A stretch of 64,000 nucleotides of DNA from an uncultured Bacilli bacterium (GTDB taxonomy: Bacteria; Bacillota_I; Bacilli_A; RFN20; DUOF01): NCBI GenBank assembly GCA_934183255.1, contig CAKPSD010000001.1, forward strand, positions 496,001-560,000, given 5' to 3'. Position 1 is the first letter of the stretch; each line of letters opens with the position of its first letter. This document shows, piece after piece, positions 8,914-18,897 of the stretch. A program made the translations under genes and the position numbers. The notes below the pieces were generated by a model, which saw nothing but the letters and a program-made list of their open reading frames with translations, was not told the DNA's origin and did not search any database.

Positions 8914-9738
8914 CTATTTTTGGCAATTAGGGCAATAATGTGTACCTCTTCCTCCTACAGTAGTTTTCTCTATTATACAACCACAATTTGGGCACTTTTC
9001 TCCCTTTTTTCCATATACATTAAGGACATTTTGAAACTTACCATCAACATGATTTCCAAAGTGATATGATCTAATCGTAGATCCACCAAGTTCAATTGCT
9101 TTATTAAGCACAGTGACACTATTTTTTATAATTTTATCGCATTCATCTATACTAACATTTTTTCCTACTCTTTTAGGATTTATTTTAGATAAGAATAATA
9201 CTTCATCAGCATATATATTTCCAAGCCCTGCAACAACAGATTGATCTAATATCAATTCTTTTATAGGTTTATTAGATTTATTAATTAAATTATACAAATC
9301 TTCTTTAGTCATTGTAAAAGGCTCTTTTCCAAGTTTTTTCAAACTAGCATCACTCATATATCTATCTTTATCTAAAAGTTTCATTTTTCCAAATTTTCTA
9401 ACATCATGATATAAAAGAGTACTTCCATCATTTAAAGTAAAAGTAATAATTTTATGTTTATTCATTTTTTCATCAGTTATTTCACCATTAACTAAATAAT
9501 ACTTACCTTCCATTCTTAAATGAGAAAGTAAAATATAATCATCTAACACAAACAACAAATATTTACCTATTCTATTAATATCATGAATTTTTTGATTAAC
9601 TATTTTACTATTAAAATCTTTATAAGTTATACCCTCTAGTACTTTATCATAAAATATTTCTGTTTTAACAATAGTCTTATTAATAGTCCAAGTTTTTAAA
9701 ACTCTTCTAACAGTTTCTACCTCTGGTAATTCTGGCAT
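8914..9738 (-). CDS. mutM: Formamidopyrimidine-DNA glycosylase (Fpg)
   Basis: MutM removes oxidised purines such as 8-oxoguanine and cuts the abasic site by beta/delta elimination. The N-terminus MPELPEVETVRR gives the catalytic Pro2 and Glu3. The helix-two-turn-helix region contains DQSVVAGLGNIYADEVLF, and the C-terminus is the four-cysteine zinc finger (CPNCGC ... HYCPNCQK). Length (274 residues) is normal. It follows polA by 10 bases, and this polA-mutM order is common in Firmicutes. Ribosome binding site AGGGGTGAT. Confidence 0.97.
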   Translation of the reverse strand: MPELPEVETVRRVLKTWTINKTIVKTEIFYDKVLEGITYKDFNSKIVNQKIHDINRIGKYLLFVLDDYILLSHLRMEGKYYLVNGEITDEKMNKHKIITFTLNDGSTLLYHDVRKFGKMKLLDKDRYMSDASLKKLGKEPFTMTKEDLYNLINKSNKPIKELILDQSVVAGLGNIYADEVLFLSKINPKRVGKNVSIDECDKIIKNSVTVLNKAIELGGSTIRSYHFGNHVDGKFQNVLNVYGKKGEKCPNCGCIIEKTTVGGRGTHYCPNCQK

Positions 9739-9748
9739 AATATCACCC

Positions 9749-12298
9749 CTATTTAGCTTCGTACCAATTTATTCCTATGCCACTTTCAGCTTTTAAGTTA
9801 ACTCTTAAATTACTAGCCTCTTCCATCATCTTAGTTAATAAAGGAACAAGTACATCTTTTTCATCCTTACTAATATCAAATACTAATTCATCGTGTATTT
9901 GTAAAATCATTTTACTTTTATAATTATTTTCTTTTAAGAAATTATCTATCTTAATCATAGCTATTTTAATAATGTCTGCTGCACTTCCTTGAATTGGCGT
10001 ATTCATGGCTACTCTTTTACCAAATTCTCTTTCCATGTAACTAGAAGAATTTATTTCTCTAACTTCTCTTTTTCTTCCTAATATTGTAGTGACATATCCT
10101 TTTTCTTTGCATGACTCTACTAATTCATTTAAGTAAGATTTAATATTTGGGAACAATTCAAAATAACGAGCAATAAACTTTTTAGCTTCACTAGGCGTGC
10201 ATCCAATTTGTTCACTAAGTCCCCAATCAGAAATACCATAAACAATACCAAAATTTACTGCTTTTGCTTGTCTACGCATTGAGCTTGTTATCATTTCTTT
10301 TGGAAGATCAAATATTGCACAGGCTGTCATTAAGTGAACATCTTCTCCACTTTCAAAAAACTTAATCATATTTTCGTCATTTGCTAAAGAAGCTAATACT
10401 CTTAATTCTACTTGAGAATAATCAATAGATAAAATGTAATCTAAGCTAGGCACAAAGGCTTTTCTAATTAGCTTTGCTTCTTCATCTCTTACACTAATAT
10501 TTTGCATATTAGGTTCACTTGATGATAGTCTGCCTGTTTGAGTTAAAGCTTGATTGAATATTGCATGTATCTTTCCATCCTCTGCCACAAACTCACCTAA
10601 ACTATCAACATAAGTAGACAATAATTTAGCGTATTTTCTATATTGTAATATACAATTAACTATCTCATGTTCATGAACAATTTTTTGAAGTTCTTCGCTT
10701 GAGGTAGATCTTTTACGATTACTATGAAGTCCTAAATCATCAAAAAGAATTTCTGCGACTTGTTTAGGAGAAGCTATATTAAATTTCTTATTAGCTAAAC
10801 GATAAATATCATCTTGAAGCATATTTAACTTAAATCTAAACTCTACACCTAACTCATCAAGTACAGAAGTATCAACTTTAATTCCATTATTTTCCATATT
10901 AGTTAAAGCATACACTAAAGGCATTTCTAAATCAGTAAACAATGAATAAACTTCTTTTTCCTTCATCTTACTAATCATTTCTTCTTTTAATTTAATAGAG
11001 TTAAATGATACTAAAGAAGCAAACTCTCCATAATTATTACTGTCTTTAATATCTGGTAAAATTACTCCAATAGTATTAAAAACAGTATATATATCATCTT
11101 TCATTGAAGAATCTAATAAGTAACATGCTATTTTAAAATCAAAATCAAAACCTTTAGCCTCAATTCCAAGTTTACTAAGCATAATTAAACTTGCTTTAAT
11201 ATCATAACAGCTTTTCTTATAATCATTATTTTCTAAATATTCTTTAATATTTCCCAAATTAAATAAATTTTCTTTTTTAACATAATAAGTTTCATCTGTA
11301 TTACTAAAAGCAATACCCTCTAATTCATTAAAATGATAATTAGTGCCCTTGTAATATAAATAAATTCCTAAATCTTGCTTTAAAAAATCACTATTTAAAG
11401 TACTAACTTCTTTATAATTAAATTTTTCTTTATTACTAAAACTAATTTTCTTTATTAAAGAAACCATATCATACTTCCTATAAAATTCAATTAAAGAATC
11501 TTTAATACCAGTATATTTAGTATCTTCAATAGAAAAATCAAGAGGAACACTATTGCATATCGTAGCTAATTTTTTACTATAAAAACCATCTTCTTTTCCC
11601 TCAATTAATTTATCTTTTAATTTACCTTCTATTTTATCTATATTCTCATATATATTTTCTAAACTTCCATATTCTTCAAGAAGCTTTATAGCGCCTTTTT
11701 CCCCAATTCCTTTTATTCCTTTTATATTATCACTAGTATCTCCAAAAATGCCTTTATAATCTGTTATTTGATAAGGATGTAATCCATATTCACTTTTTAA
11801 AACTGAAGGAGTAACCGCTAAAATATCACTTGTACCTTTTTTAGGAATATTAACAGTAATTTTTTCATCTATAAGTTGAAATAAATCTTTATCGCTAGAA
11901 AACACTTCTACTTTACAATCATTTTCTTCACCAATTCTAGCCATTGTAGCTACAATATCATCAGCCTCATATCCCGCTAATTCATAACATTTAATTCCCA
12001 TTTTAGAAACCATTTCTCTTGCTAAAGGAAATTGTGTTATTAACTCAACTGGCGCAGGTTTTCTTCCTGCTTTATAATCTTTATACTCTTCATGCCTAAA
12101 TGTTTTTTTATCTGTATCAAAAGCAATTAATGCATAATCAGGATTAACATTATCAATTACCTTGTTAAGCATATTTGCTAATGCAAAAATAGCATTCGTA
12201 GGTGTGCCATCTTTACTTTTCATTATGCTTCCATATGCTGTCGCATAATATGCTCTAAATAAAAGTGAATTACCATCAACAAGTAACATTTTTTTCAT
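9749..12298 (-). CDS. polA: DNA polymerase I
   Basis: PolA fills repair gaps and removes Okazaki primers. The 849 residues divide into a 5'-3' nuclease domain (LLVDGNSLLFRAYYA at the start, GIFGDTSDNIKGIKGIG about 185-201), a middle 3'-5' exonuclease-like domain and the polymerase domain. The polymerase motifs are complete: motif A SIDYSQVELRVLASL, motif B RRQAKAVNFGIVYGIS, motif C LQIHDELVFD. In the middle domain the usual acidic D-x-E of exo motif I is not visible (the region reads FNELEGIAFSNTDE). Proofreading is therefore probably lost, as in Bacillus PolA. It lies 5 bases after dnaE and 10 bases before mutM. Confidence 0.97.
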   Translation of the reverse strand: MKKMLLVDGNSLLFRAYYATAYGSIMKSKDGTPTNAIFALANMLNKVIDNVNPDYALIAFDTDKKTFRHEEYKDYKAGRKPAPVELITQFPLAREMVSKMGIKCYELAGYEADDIVATMARIGEENDCKVEVFSSDKDLFQLIDEKITVNIPKKGTSDILAVTPSVLKSEYGLHPYQITDYKGIFGDTSDNIKGIKGIGEKGAIKLLEEYGSLENIYENIDKIEGKLKDKLIEGKEDGFYSKKLATICNSVPLDFSIEDTKYTGIKDSLIEFYRKYDMVSLIKKISFSNKEKFNYKEVSTLNSDFLKQDLGIYLYYKGTNYHFNELEGIAFSNTDETYYVKKENLFNLGNIKEYLENNDYKKSCYDIKASLIMLSKLGIEAKGFDFDFKIACYLLDSSMKDDIYTVFNTIGVILPDIKDSNNYGEFASLVSFNSIKLKEEMISKMKEKEVYSLFTDLEMPLVYALTNMENNGIKVDTSVLDELGVEFRFKLNMLQDDIYRLANKKFNIASPKQVAEILFDDLGLHSNRKRSTSSEELQKIVHEHEIVNCILQYRKYAKLLSTYVDSLGEFVAEDGKIHAIFNQALTQTGRLSSSEPNMQNISVRDEEAKLIRKAFVPSLDYILSIDYSQVELRVLASLANDENMIKFFESGEDVHLMTACAIFDLPKEMITSSMRRQAKAVNFGIVYGISDWGLSEQIGCTPSEAKKFIARYFELFPNIKSYLNELVESCKEKGYVTTILGRKREVREINSSSYMEREFGKRVAMNTPIQGSAADIIKIAMIKIDNFLKENNYKSKMILQIHDELVFDISKDEKDVLVPLLTKMMEEASNLRVNLKAESGIGINWYEAK

Positions 12299-12303
12299 TA
12301 CTT

Positions 12304-15300
12304 CTACCCCCTTATTTTAAACTCTCTTATATTATTAGCTACAATACTAACATTTTCTTTTACTTCTACTTTTCCATCAATCAAAACATAACTACCTGCA
12401 TTTAAAAGAGATGATATTTTTTTATATAATGATGGGAAAATAACTACACTAACACTACTAAACTCATCAATAACAGTTGTAATACTCATAAGTTCATTTT
12501 TCTTAGTCTTAATAACCTTATTTTTCTTAATCATCGCTACTATTTTAACATTTTTATCATTTAATCTTTCTAAAATACTACTATTAACATATCCATTATT
12601 ATTTAAATAATTTCTAATCTTCATTAAAGGAAATTCACTAATATAATAACCAAGCGCATCTTTTTCTAAAGCTAATTTTTCAGCACTTTCATTTACTATT
12701 ATAATTTCAGGTTTCTTAACTAAATCAAATTCAAAACTTAATTGATTATTAGTGTTAATAGTTATCATTTCGGCATACTTTAAAACTCTATTATAGTTTT
12801 CTTTTAAAGTAGCTCTATTGTAACCAAATGAATCTAGTGCTCCTGCATCAATAAGAGAGTATACTAAAGCTTCACTCATCTTATATTTATTCATTCTTAC
12901 TACAAAATCAAAATAATCTTTAAAAATCTCATTTTTACTTTCACTTATGATATTTTTAACAAATTGTGTATTAATACCTTTTATATGTGACAATCCAAAA
13001 ATAATTGTATCTTTACTTATAGCTCTAAACTCATAATAACTATGATTTACATCAGGTAAAATAAGTTTTATACCATTTTCTTTAGCTTCATTAATATACT
13101 CACTAAACTTATCTCCAAAAGCAAATGATTCCATAACACAAGCAAAGAAAATGGAAGCATAATAACACTTTAAATAAGTCATCTGCACGGCAATAGTAGC
13201 ATAACTAACTGTATGTGCTTTATTAAAACCATAGCTAGCAAACTTTAAAATAAGAGCAAATACTTCTTCTGCTTTTTCTTTAGGGTATCCTTTTTTAATA
13301 CTACCTTCAATAAATTCTTCTTTTAAAGAAAGCATTTTACTTTCTTCTTTTTTAGACATAGCTTTTCTTAAAATATCTGCTTTAGAAAATGAAAAACCTG
13401 CAAATACGGTAGCAACTTGCATTATCTGCTCTTGATATACTATTATCCCATATGTAGGGGCTAATACTTCTTTTAAAGAATCATCTATATAATCAATTTT
13501 TATCTTACCATTTTTTCTTAAAGTAAACTCTTCAATAAAGTCTCTAGGTCCTGGTCTAAATAAGGCTATTATAGATGCTACATCATCAAAGTTCTCAGGA
13601 TTAATAGTCTTTATAGTTTTCTTCATTCCTTCACTTTCTAATTGGAAAATACCTGATGTTTTAGCACTTGCTATTAACTTATATAATTTAGGATCATTAT
13701 AATCAATATTATTTAAATCAATGTTTACATCATATACTCTCTTTATTTCCTTCAAACAATCATCAATAATAGTTAAATTTCTAAGACCTAATAAATCCAT
13801 CTTCAACAATCCTAAATCTTCTAAATAATTCATTTCATATTGAACAATAAGATTACTACTATCACCAAGAAGAGGAATCATATCTATTAACTTTTCACTT
13901 GCTACTACAACTCCTGCAGCGTGAAGGGAAGTTTGTCTTGGTAAGCCTTCTATACTTAAAGCTATTTCATAAACATCTTTATACTTATCATCACTTAAAA
14001 TAAAATCTTTAAATTCTTTGCTTAGTTCAAACATTTTTTTTAAATCAGTATGACCACTTCTATGTGCTTTTTTAGATAATAAATCAATATCATACTTATT
14101 TAAGCCCATAACTTTAGCAGTATCTCTTAATACTTGTTTAGCAGCTAATGTAGAGAAAGTAACAATGTTTGCTACCCTGTCACATCCATATTTTTGTTTT
14201 AAATATTCAACAACTTCATCTCTTCTATTATCTTGAAAATCAATATCAATATCAGGCATACTAATTCTTTCAACATTTAAAAATCTTTCAAATAACAAAT
14301 CATATTTTAATGGATCAATATTAGTAATACCTAAAACATATGATACTAAACTACCTGCTGCGCTTCCTCTACCAGGCCCTACTAAAATATTATGTGTTTT
14401 AGCGTATTTCACATAATCATATACTATTAAAAAATAATCAGAAAAGCCCATATCATTTATAACTTTTAATTCTTTTTCTAATCTATCTAAATATCTTTTA
14501 TCATTAACAAATTCCTTATTTCTTTTTTCTAATCCCTTATAAGCTAATTTACTTAAATATAATTTAGAATCAAAACTTTCATCTTCACTGAACTTAGCTA
14601 TTCTTAAATTTTCTTTTTTAAACTCTAAATTTACTAAATTTACTATTTCATTACATAAATCTAATTCTTCATAAGTAAAATTATTTCTCTTTTCATCATC
14701 ACTAAAAAAATAACTATACTCTAAATTATCTATACTTCTAGAATACCCTATAACTTCATTATTTTTAATAGCTTTTAAAACATCAATGTTTTGAAGATCT
14801 TTTTTATCTCTACTTACAATATTGTTAAAATATATTTTTTTATAATTCAATTCTCTTAAATATGAATTAATTTTATATAAATCTTTATTCTCATAATACT
14901 CAATTCCTAAATAAAAATAAGGAAATGTTTTATTAAAATAATCTAAAACATTCTCATAACTATCTTTATTAATCTTTTTAAAAGCTCTATAACTAGGCAA
15001 TATAACAATCAAATTATCTTTATATTCTTTAATCATCTCTAAATTAACTTTTAATTTATTAACATTTATATAACTAGATAGCTTAGATAAAGCAAGATAT
15101 CCATTATAATCTTTAGCTATTAAAGCTACTATCATCTCATTATCTAATTCTATTTCCATGCCTATTAATGGTTTAATGTTATTAGCAATGCATGCTTTAT
15201 AAAATTCCATACATCCATACATTACACTACTATCCATTAAACATAAATAATCATAATTTTTACTTTTAGAAATACTTATAATGTCTTCTATTTTTAGGGT

Positions 15301-15348
15301 GCTAGAAAGAAAACTATATCCACTTTTAACACATAATTCTCCTCTCAT
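12304..15348 (-). CDS. dnaE: DNA polymerase III alpha subunit, DnaE type
   Basis: This is a replicative C-family polymerase (1014 residues). In Bacilli DnaE usually extends RNA primers while PolC does bulk synthesis. Visible parts: an N-terminal PHP domain, the polymerase core with GPGRGSAAGSLVSYVLG and the catalytic triad motif MPDIDIDFQDNRR, SLHAAGVVVA, a helix-hairpin-helix region and a C-terminal OB fold. The PHP domain starts LCVKSGYSFLSS where active versions have H-x-H, so metal binding there is probably lost. Ribosome binding site AAGGGGGGTGA. It leads a dnaE-polA-mutM cluster. Confidence 0.96.
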   Translation of the reverse strand: MRGELCVKSGYSFLSSTLKIEDIISISKSKNYDYLCLMDSSVMYGCMEFYKACIANNIKPLIGMEIELDNEMIVALIAKDYNGYLALSKLSSYINVNKLKVNLEMIKEYKDNLIVILPSYRAFKKINKDSYENVLDYFNKTFPYFYLGIEYYENKDLYKINSYLRELNYKKIYFNNIVSRDKKDLQNIDVLKAIKNNEVIGYSRSIDNLEYSYFFSDDEKRNNFTYEELDLCNEIVNLVNLEFKKENLRIAKFSEDESFDSKLYLSKLAYKGLEKRNKEFVNDKRYLDRLEKELKVINDMGFSDYFLIVYDYVKYAKTHNILVGPGRGSAAGSLVSYVLGITNIDPLKYDLLFERFLNVERISMPDIDIDFQDNRRDEVVEYLKQKYGCDRVANIVTFSTLAAKQVLRDTAKVMGLNKYDIDLLSKKAHRSGHTDLKKMFELSKEFKDFILSDDKYKDVYEIALSIEGLPRQTSLHAAGVVVASEKLIDMIPLLGDSSNLIVQYEMNYLEDLGLLKMDLLGLRNLTIIDDCLKEIKRVYDVNIDLNNIDYNDPKLYKLIASAKTSGIFQLESEGMKKTIKTINPENFDDVASIIALFRPGPRDFIEEFTLRKNGKIKIDYIDDSLKEVLAPTYGIIVYQEQIMQVATVFAGFSFSKADILRKAMSKKEESKMLSLKEEFIEGSIKKGYPKEKAEEVFALILKFASYGFNKAHTVSYATIAVQMTYLKCYYASIFFACVMESFAFGDKFSEYINEAKENGIKLILPDVNHSYYEFRAISKDTIIFGLSHIKGINTQFVKNIISESKNEIFKDYFDFVVRMNKYKMSEALVYSLIDAGALDSFGYNRATLKENYNRVLKYAEMITINTNNQLSFEFDLVKKPEIIIVNESAEKLALEKDALGYYISEFPLMKIRNYLNNNGYVNSSILERLNDKNVKIVAMIKKNKVIKTKKNELMSITTVIDEFSSVSVVIFPSLYKKISSLLNAGSYVLIDGKVEVKENVSIVANNIREFKIRG

Positions 15349-15396
15349 TTTTTCACCCCCCTTATTATTTTAAACTAATATAAATTAATAATCAAT

Positions 15397-15705
15397 TTAG
15401 TTAATTTCTTTATGAATTGAATCTTTATAAAAATAATAATTATCACAATCTTCTTCTACTTCTTTTAAATGCTTATCCACATCATTTTTTAATACTATTT
15501 CATTATATCTTCTCTCTAAAACATAGTTATCATAACTATATTAATAACTAATAGTACTTTAAACGTATTAATGGAATTATAATAGCTACCTATAAGTAAG
15601 AAGCCATATAATACAACCCTACCTACATTTAAAGATGCTTCTGCTAACATATTATGTTCCATTGCATATTTATGATTTTTAGTTATTCTTATTATTCTCT
15701 TTCAT
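15397..15705 (-). pseudogene. Remnant of a membrane transporter C-terminus (MFS-like), frameshifted
   Basis: The 360-base gap between dnaE and the S66 peptidase gene is not empty. One minus-strand frame, open from about 15705 to the TAG at 15516, reads HNMLAEASLNVGRVVLYGFL and then a hydrophobic stretch. The 'E..LN.GR' pattern is typical of a late loop in some MFS-type transporters. A second frame overlaps its end and continues to a TAA at 15397 with LERRYNEIVLKNDVDKHLKE, a hydrophilic tail. Neither has a credible start. I read this as a decayed transporter C-terminus with a frameshift. The parent family is inferred. Confidence 0.5.
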
Positions 15706-15709
15706 AAAA

Positions 15710-16735
15710 CTACCTCAATTCAGTTATAATTTCACATTTGCCTTTTTTATATTTAAAAGTTGTAATGCTTCCATTTATAAGAGTTATCATTGGTTTAACA
15801 TGTCCTATATCCGCATCATAAATAATAGGTACATTTAATTTTCCTAAAACCATTTTAATAGCTTTTTCATAACTTATATTTATAAATTCACTATTATAAA
15901 ACAAAGGCCTTCCAAACACTATTCCCTTACAATATTTAAAATATCCTGCTTCTTTTAATTGATTTAAACATCCCATAAAGTTGCTTGCATCACTACTAAA
16001 AGTTTCTAAATACCATACAAATCCATCTTCTCTATATTTATACAAGAACTTCTTAACTTTATCATATTTAGTACCTACTATTTTATTTATAACATCTTGG
16101 CATCCTCCAATTAGTCTACCGCTTATAGTTACTTCTTCCTCTTTATTTAAAGTCTTCCATTCAACTTTCATGTCATATACAGGCATAGCGTATATATCCT
16201 CTTCTTCATTTCTTACTTGATTATACATTTCATAACTATACTGAATCATCTTTTTTCCTTCTAATAAATCAAGATTATTTCTAGCTTGCTTGCTTAACTC
16301 ATATGTACCATATTCGCTAAGACCAATACTATATGAACTTGCTGTATCACATAAAGTAGTCATTAAAAAAGTAATGTAAGTAGAGTCACTATACCCTTGT
16401 ACCCACTTAGGTTCACTTTCTTTTATTTTTTTGTAGTTAATATAGGGAACACTTTCATACTCAAAATCTCCACCTGCTACATTCAAAATCATTTTGCTAT
16501 CTTTATCTAAATAAGCTTCATTGAACTTATGTCCTCTTACTTTTCCACTAGCACTCTTATACATACGATATTTTAAGCAATGATCTTGCATTTCAACATT
16601 AAATCCTTCTTTTTCTAAATTTTCTTTAGCCTTACTAAACTTATTAATTCTATTAAGATCATTTTTTCTAACGCCATTAGATAAAGCTGTTAAAACTATT
16701 TTATCTCCTTTTTCTAGAAAACTTGGAAACTTCAT
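15710..16735 (-). CDS. S66-family peptidase (LD-carboxypeptidase / MccF-like)
   Basis: S66 serine peptidases trim murein tetrapeptides (LdcA) or cleave microcin-C-like adducts (MccF). The fold is visible from FLEKGDKIVLTALSNGV at the start, the nucleophile motif WVQGYSDST (about 112-120), GRLIGGCQDV, LETFSSDAS with the catalytic Glu, and GHVKPM with the catalytic His near the end. Length (341 residues) is normal. The motif GYSDST and the length fit the MccF-like branch better than LdcA, but substrate is not decidable. Its ATG shares a base with the stop of the upstream methyltransferase gene (TAATG), so the two are coupled. Confidence 0.85.
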   Translation of the reverse strand: MKFPSFLEKGDKIVLTALSNGVRKNDLNRINKFSKAKENLEKEGFNVEMQDHCLKYRMYKSASGKVRGHKFNEAYLDKDSKMILNVAGGDFEYESVPYINYKKIKESEPKWVQGYSDSTYITFLMTTLCDTASSYSIGLSEYGTYELSKQARNNLDLLEGKKMIQYSYEMYNQVRNEEEDIYAMPVYDMKVEWKTLNKEEEVTISGRLIGGCQDVINKIVGTKYDKVKKFLYKYREDGFVWYLETFSSDASNFMGCLNQLKEAGYFKYCKGIVFGRPLFYNSEFINISYEKAIKMVLGKLNVPIIYDADIGHVKPMITLINGSITTFKYKKGKCEIITELR

Positions 16736-17604
16736 TATCTTATCTCCTTAATAAAACCCTTTTGTTTTAAACTAGCTTCATATGCAATAATAGTAGTAGC
16801 AATAGCAACATTTAAAGAATCACATTGTCCTAGCATAGGAATCATAATCATTTCATAATCTCCCTCATACCAAGGTTTAGTAATTCCATATCTTTCACTA
16901 CCTACTATTAAAGCAACCCTACCCTCATAATTATCTTCATAATATGCTTTAGTAGCTCTAGTATCAGTTAAATAGATTTTAAAATTTTTCTTTTTTAACC
17001 ACGATTTACAATCTTCTACATTACTAAATTCTACAATTGGTTTAGTAAATGCTGCTCCCATACTTCCTTTTATTATTTTAGGATGAGTAATTCTTGCTCT
17101 TCTATTACATAAAAATACAGCATCAATATTAGCGCCATCACATGTTCTTAAAATAGTTCCTACATTACCAGGAATTTCAAGCCCATCTAAAACAATAATA
17201 ATATTATTTTTATTTAATTTTATATCTTCTAACTTGCTCATAGGAAATTTACATATTGAAATCATTCCTTTAGGATCATCTTTTTCACAAATTTTCATAA
17301 ATGTTTTTAAAGAAACTTGATATGTTTTTTTTGCCCTTTCAAAGAAACTTTCAATAAGATTCATTGCCTCATGACTTGTAATAATTTCTTTACAAAATAT
17401 AAAGGAATCCACTTCAATATTATTATTTAAAGCTTTCTCATGTGCCCATATACCATCAATAACAAAAAAGTTATTTTTATTTGATTTCGTATTATTAATA
17501 ATTGCTAGCACTTCTTTTATTTTCCCATTTTGTGCACCAATCTCTTCAATCTTACTTTTATTCTTTTCAATAAACTTCTCTAATCTTACTTCTACACTTT
17601 CCAT
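16735..17604 (-). CDS. SpoU/TrmH-family RNA 2'-O-methyltransferase
   Basis: SPOUT enzymes methylate ribose 2'-OH in rRNA or tRNA with S-adenosylmethionine. All three motifs are present: motif 1 IPGNVGTILRTCDGA (about 164-178), motif 2 ALIVGSERYGI (about 232-242) and motif 3 IPMLGQCDSLNVAIA (about 256-270), which together form the knotted cofactor site. The N-terminal 100 residues are an RNA-binding-like extension. This architecture fits the TrmH/RlmB-type group, but the modified nucleotide cannot be told. Ribosome binding site GGTGAT. It is coupled to the S66 peptidase by a one-base overlap. Confidence 0.87.
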   Translation of the reverse strand: MESVEVRLEKFIEKNKSKIEEIGAQNGKIKEVLAIINNTKSNKNNFFVIDGIWAHEKALNNNIEVDSFIFCKEIITSHEAMNLIESFFERAKKTYQVSLKTFMKICEKDDPKGMISICKFPMSKLEDIKLNKNNIIIVLDGLEIPGNVGTILRTCDGANIDAVFLCNRRARITHPKIIKGSMGAAFTKPIVEFSNVEDCKSWLKKKNFKIYLTDTRATKAYYEDNYEGRVALIVGSERYGITKPWYEGDYEMIMIPMLGQCDSLNVAIATTIIAYEASLKQKGFIKEIR

Positions 17605-17737
17605 TATAAATCACCATATACATTTTAAACTATTCTTTTATTTTTTAAAATAAAAGGAAAAAACTATTAATAAATTTTATTCTTATGTTATACTTTTTTT
17701 AGTGAAGTACGCTAGAAAGGTTTAGGAAAAAGTAGAT

Positions 17738-17938
17738 ATGAAGGGAAAAGTAAAAAACTTCAATAATGAAAAAGGTTATGGTTTTATAAGAACTGATGAA
17801 GGAAAAGATTTATTCTTCCACTACAGCGAACTGCAAATGGAAGGTTTTAAAACTGTAGCTCCTGGACAAACAGTAGAATTTGAAGTTATTGAAACAGAAA
17901 AAGGCTTAAGAGCAGTTAATATTAAAGTTACTGAATAA
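17738..17938 (+). CDS. Cold-shock domain protein (first of three)
   Basis: A 66-residue single cold-shock domain, an OB-fold RNA/DNA chaperone. RNP1 is KGYGFIR and RNP2 is LFFHYSEL. The usual KWFN before RNP1 is KNFN here, so an aromatic nucleic-acid-stacking residue is lost. It is a single-gene unit, followed directly by a terminator hairpin. It is divergent from the SpoU gene. It is more like the second copy (18898) than the third (58866). Binding preference and regulation are unknown. Confidence 0.95.
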   Translation: MKGKVKNFNNEKGYGFIRTDEGKDLFFHYSELQMEGFKTVAPGQTVEFEVIETEKGLRAVNIKVTE

Positions 17939-17944
17939 GAGAGC

Positions 17945-17972
17945 AAAAAAAAGTTCATTTAGAACTTTTTTT
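17945..17972. terminator. Bidirectional terminator between csp and the PHP gene
   Basis: AAAAAGTTC, loop ATTTA, GAACTTTTT. Runs of A and T on both sides let it end the plus-strand csp and the convergent minus-strand PHP gene. Confidence 0.85.
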
Positions 17973-17982
17973 ATTTATAAAT

Positions 17983-18681
17983 TTATCTCATTTTATTATT
18001 TTTTATATATTTATCAATTATTTCATCACTATTCATATCAATAACAGGTAAATATCCAAGTTTATTATCATATGTAGTGCCTCTTACTTTTCTTTCAAAA
18101 TAATGGAAATCACTACCTATACTAGCATACAAATTATTTTTTTCTACTACACTAATAAGATATTCAACTTCTTCTTTATTATGATATGAGTGAAACACTT
18201 CTATACCATCTACTAATTTATCCTTTATTATTGATTCTACTAAATCTCTTCCATTCATTTCATCTCTATAATATTTAAAAGGATGTGCTAAGATTATTTT
18301 CCCACCTAATAAGTGAACTAATTTTTTAGCACTGCCTGCGCTCATATTATACATTCTTCTTTTTTCATCTTTTCTATATACTAATTTTGAAAGTTTTTTA
18401 AACAAAGTAGGATTTATATCATAGGCAAGCAAATGAATTAAATGGTTGTTATATATTGCTGATATTTCTACTCCTGTATGAAGTATTATTCCATATTCTT
18501 TCTTTATATTTTTTATATCTAAAATACTAAAAGCTTCCATTGTATCATGATCAGTTATAGCAATTTCTTTTATATTATTTTTATAAGCCATACGAATAAT
18601 TTCTTTTGGACTTTCATATCCATCACTATAATCAGTATGAATATGCATATCTACTTTATCTTGACTAAAAATTGTTTTCAC
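17983..18681 (-). CDS. PHP-domain phosphoesterase
   Basis: The 232-residue protein has the PHP metal-binding signature HIHTDYSDG (about 13-21), ITDHDT (about 41-46), a GVEISA motif, ILAHPFKY and a final SDFHYFE. These residues form the trinuclear metal site of 3',5'-nucleoside bisphosphate phosphatases and histidinol-phosphatase-like enzymes. No other domain is attached. The start codon is GTG, behind AAGGTGG. It lies alone between two cold-shock genes and converges on the first. RNA or nucleotide phosphate hydrolysis is the likely general role; the exact substrate is unknown. Confidence 0.82.
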   Translation of the reverse strand: MKTIFSQDKVDMHIHTDYSDGYESPKEIIRMAYKNNIKEIAITDHDTMEAFSILDIKNIKKEYGIILHTGVEISAIYNNHLIHLLAYDINPTLFKKLSKLVYRKDEKRRMYNMSAGSAKKLVHLLGGKIILAHPFKYYRDEMNGRDLVESIIKDKLVDGIEVFHSYHNKEEVEYLISVVEKNNLYASIGSDFHYFERKVRGTTYDNKLGYLPVIDMNSDEIIDKYIKNNKMR

Positions 18682-18897
18682 TATTTACCACCTTAATTAA
18701 TTATATCAAAAAAATAAATTAATTAAAGATTTTTTTAATTACGCCATAATATGCTTTATTATAAATTTTAATATTATAAAAAAAACATCTTTAAGTATTT
18801 AAAACTTTTTGCTAATTTTATGGTGCTTTTCTTTATTATGCATAAATAATTAGATATAATATTAATGTGAGAAATCACAAGGAGGACTAGAAGTTAT

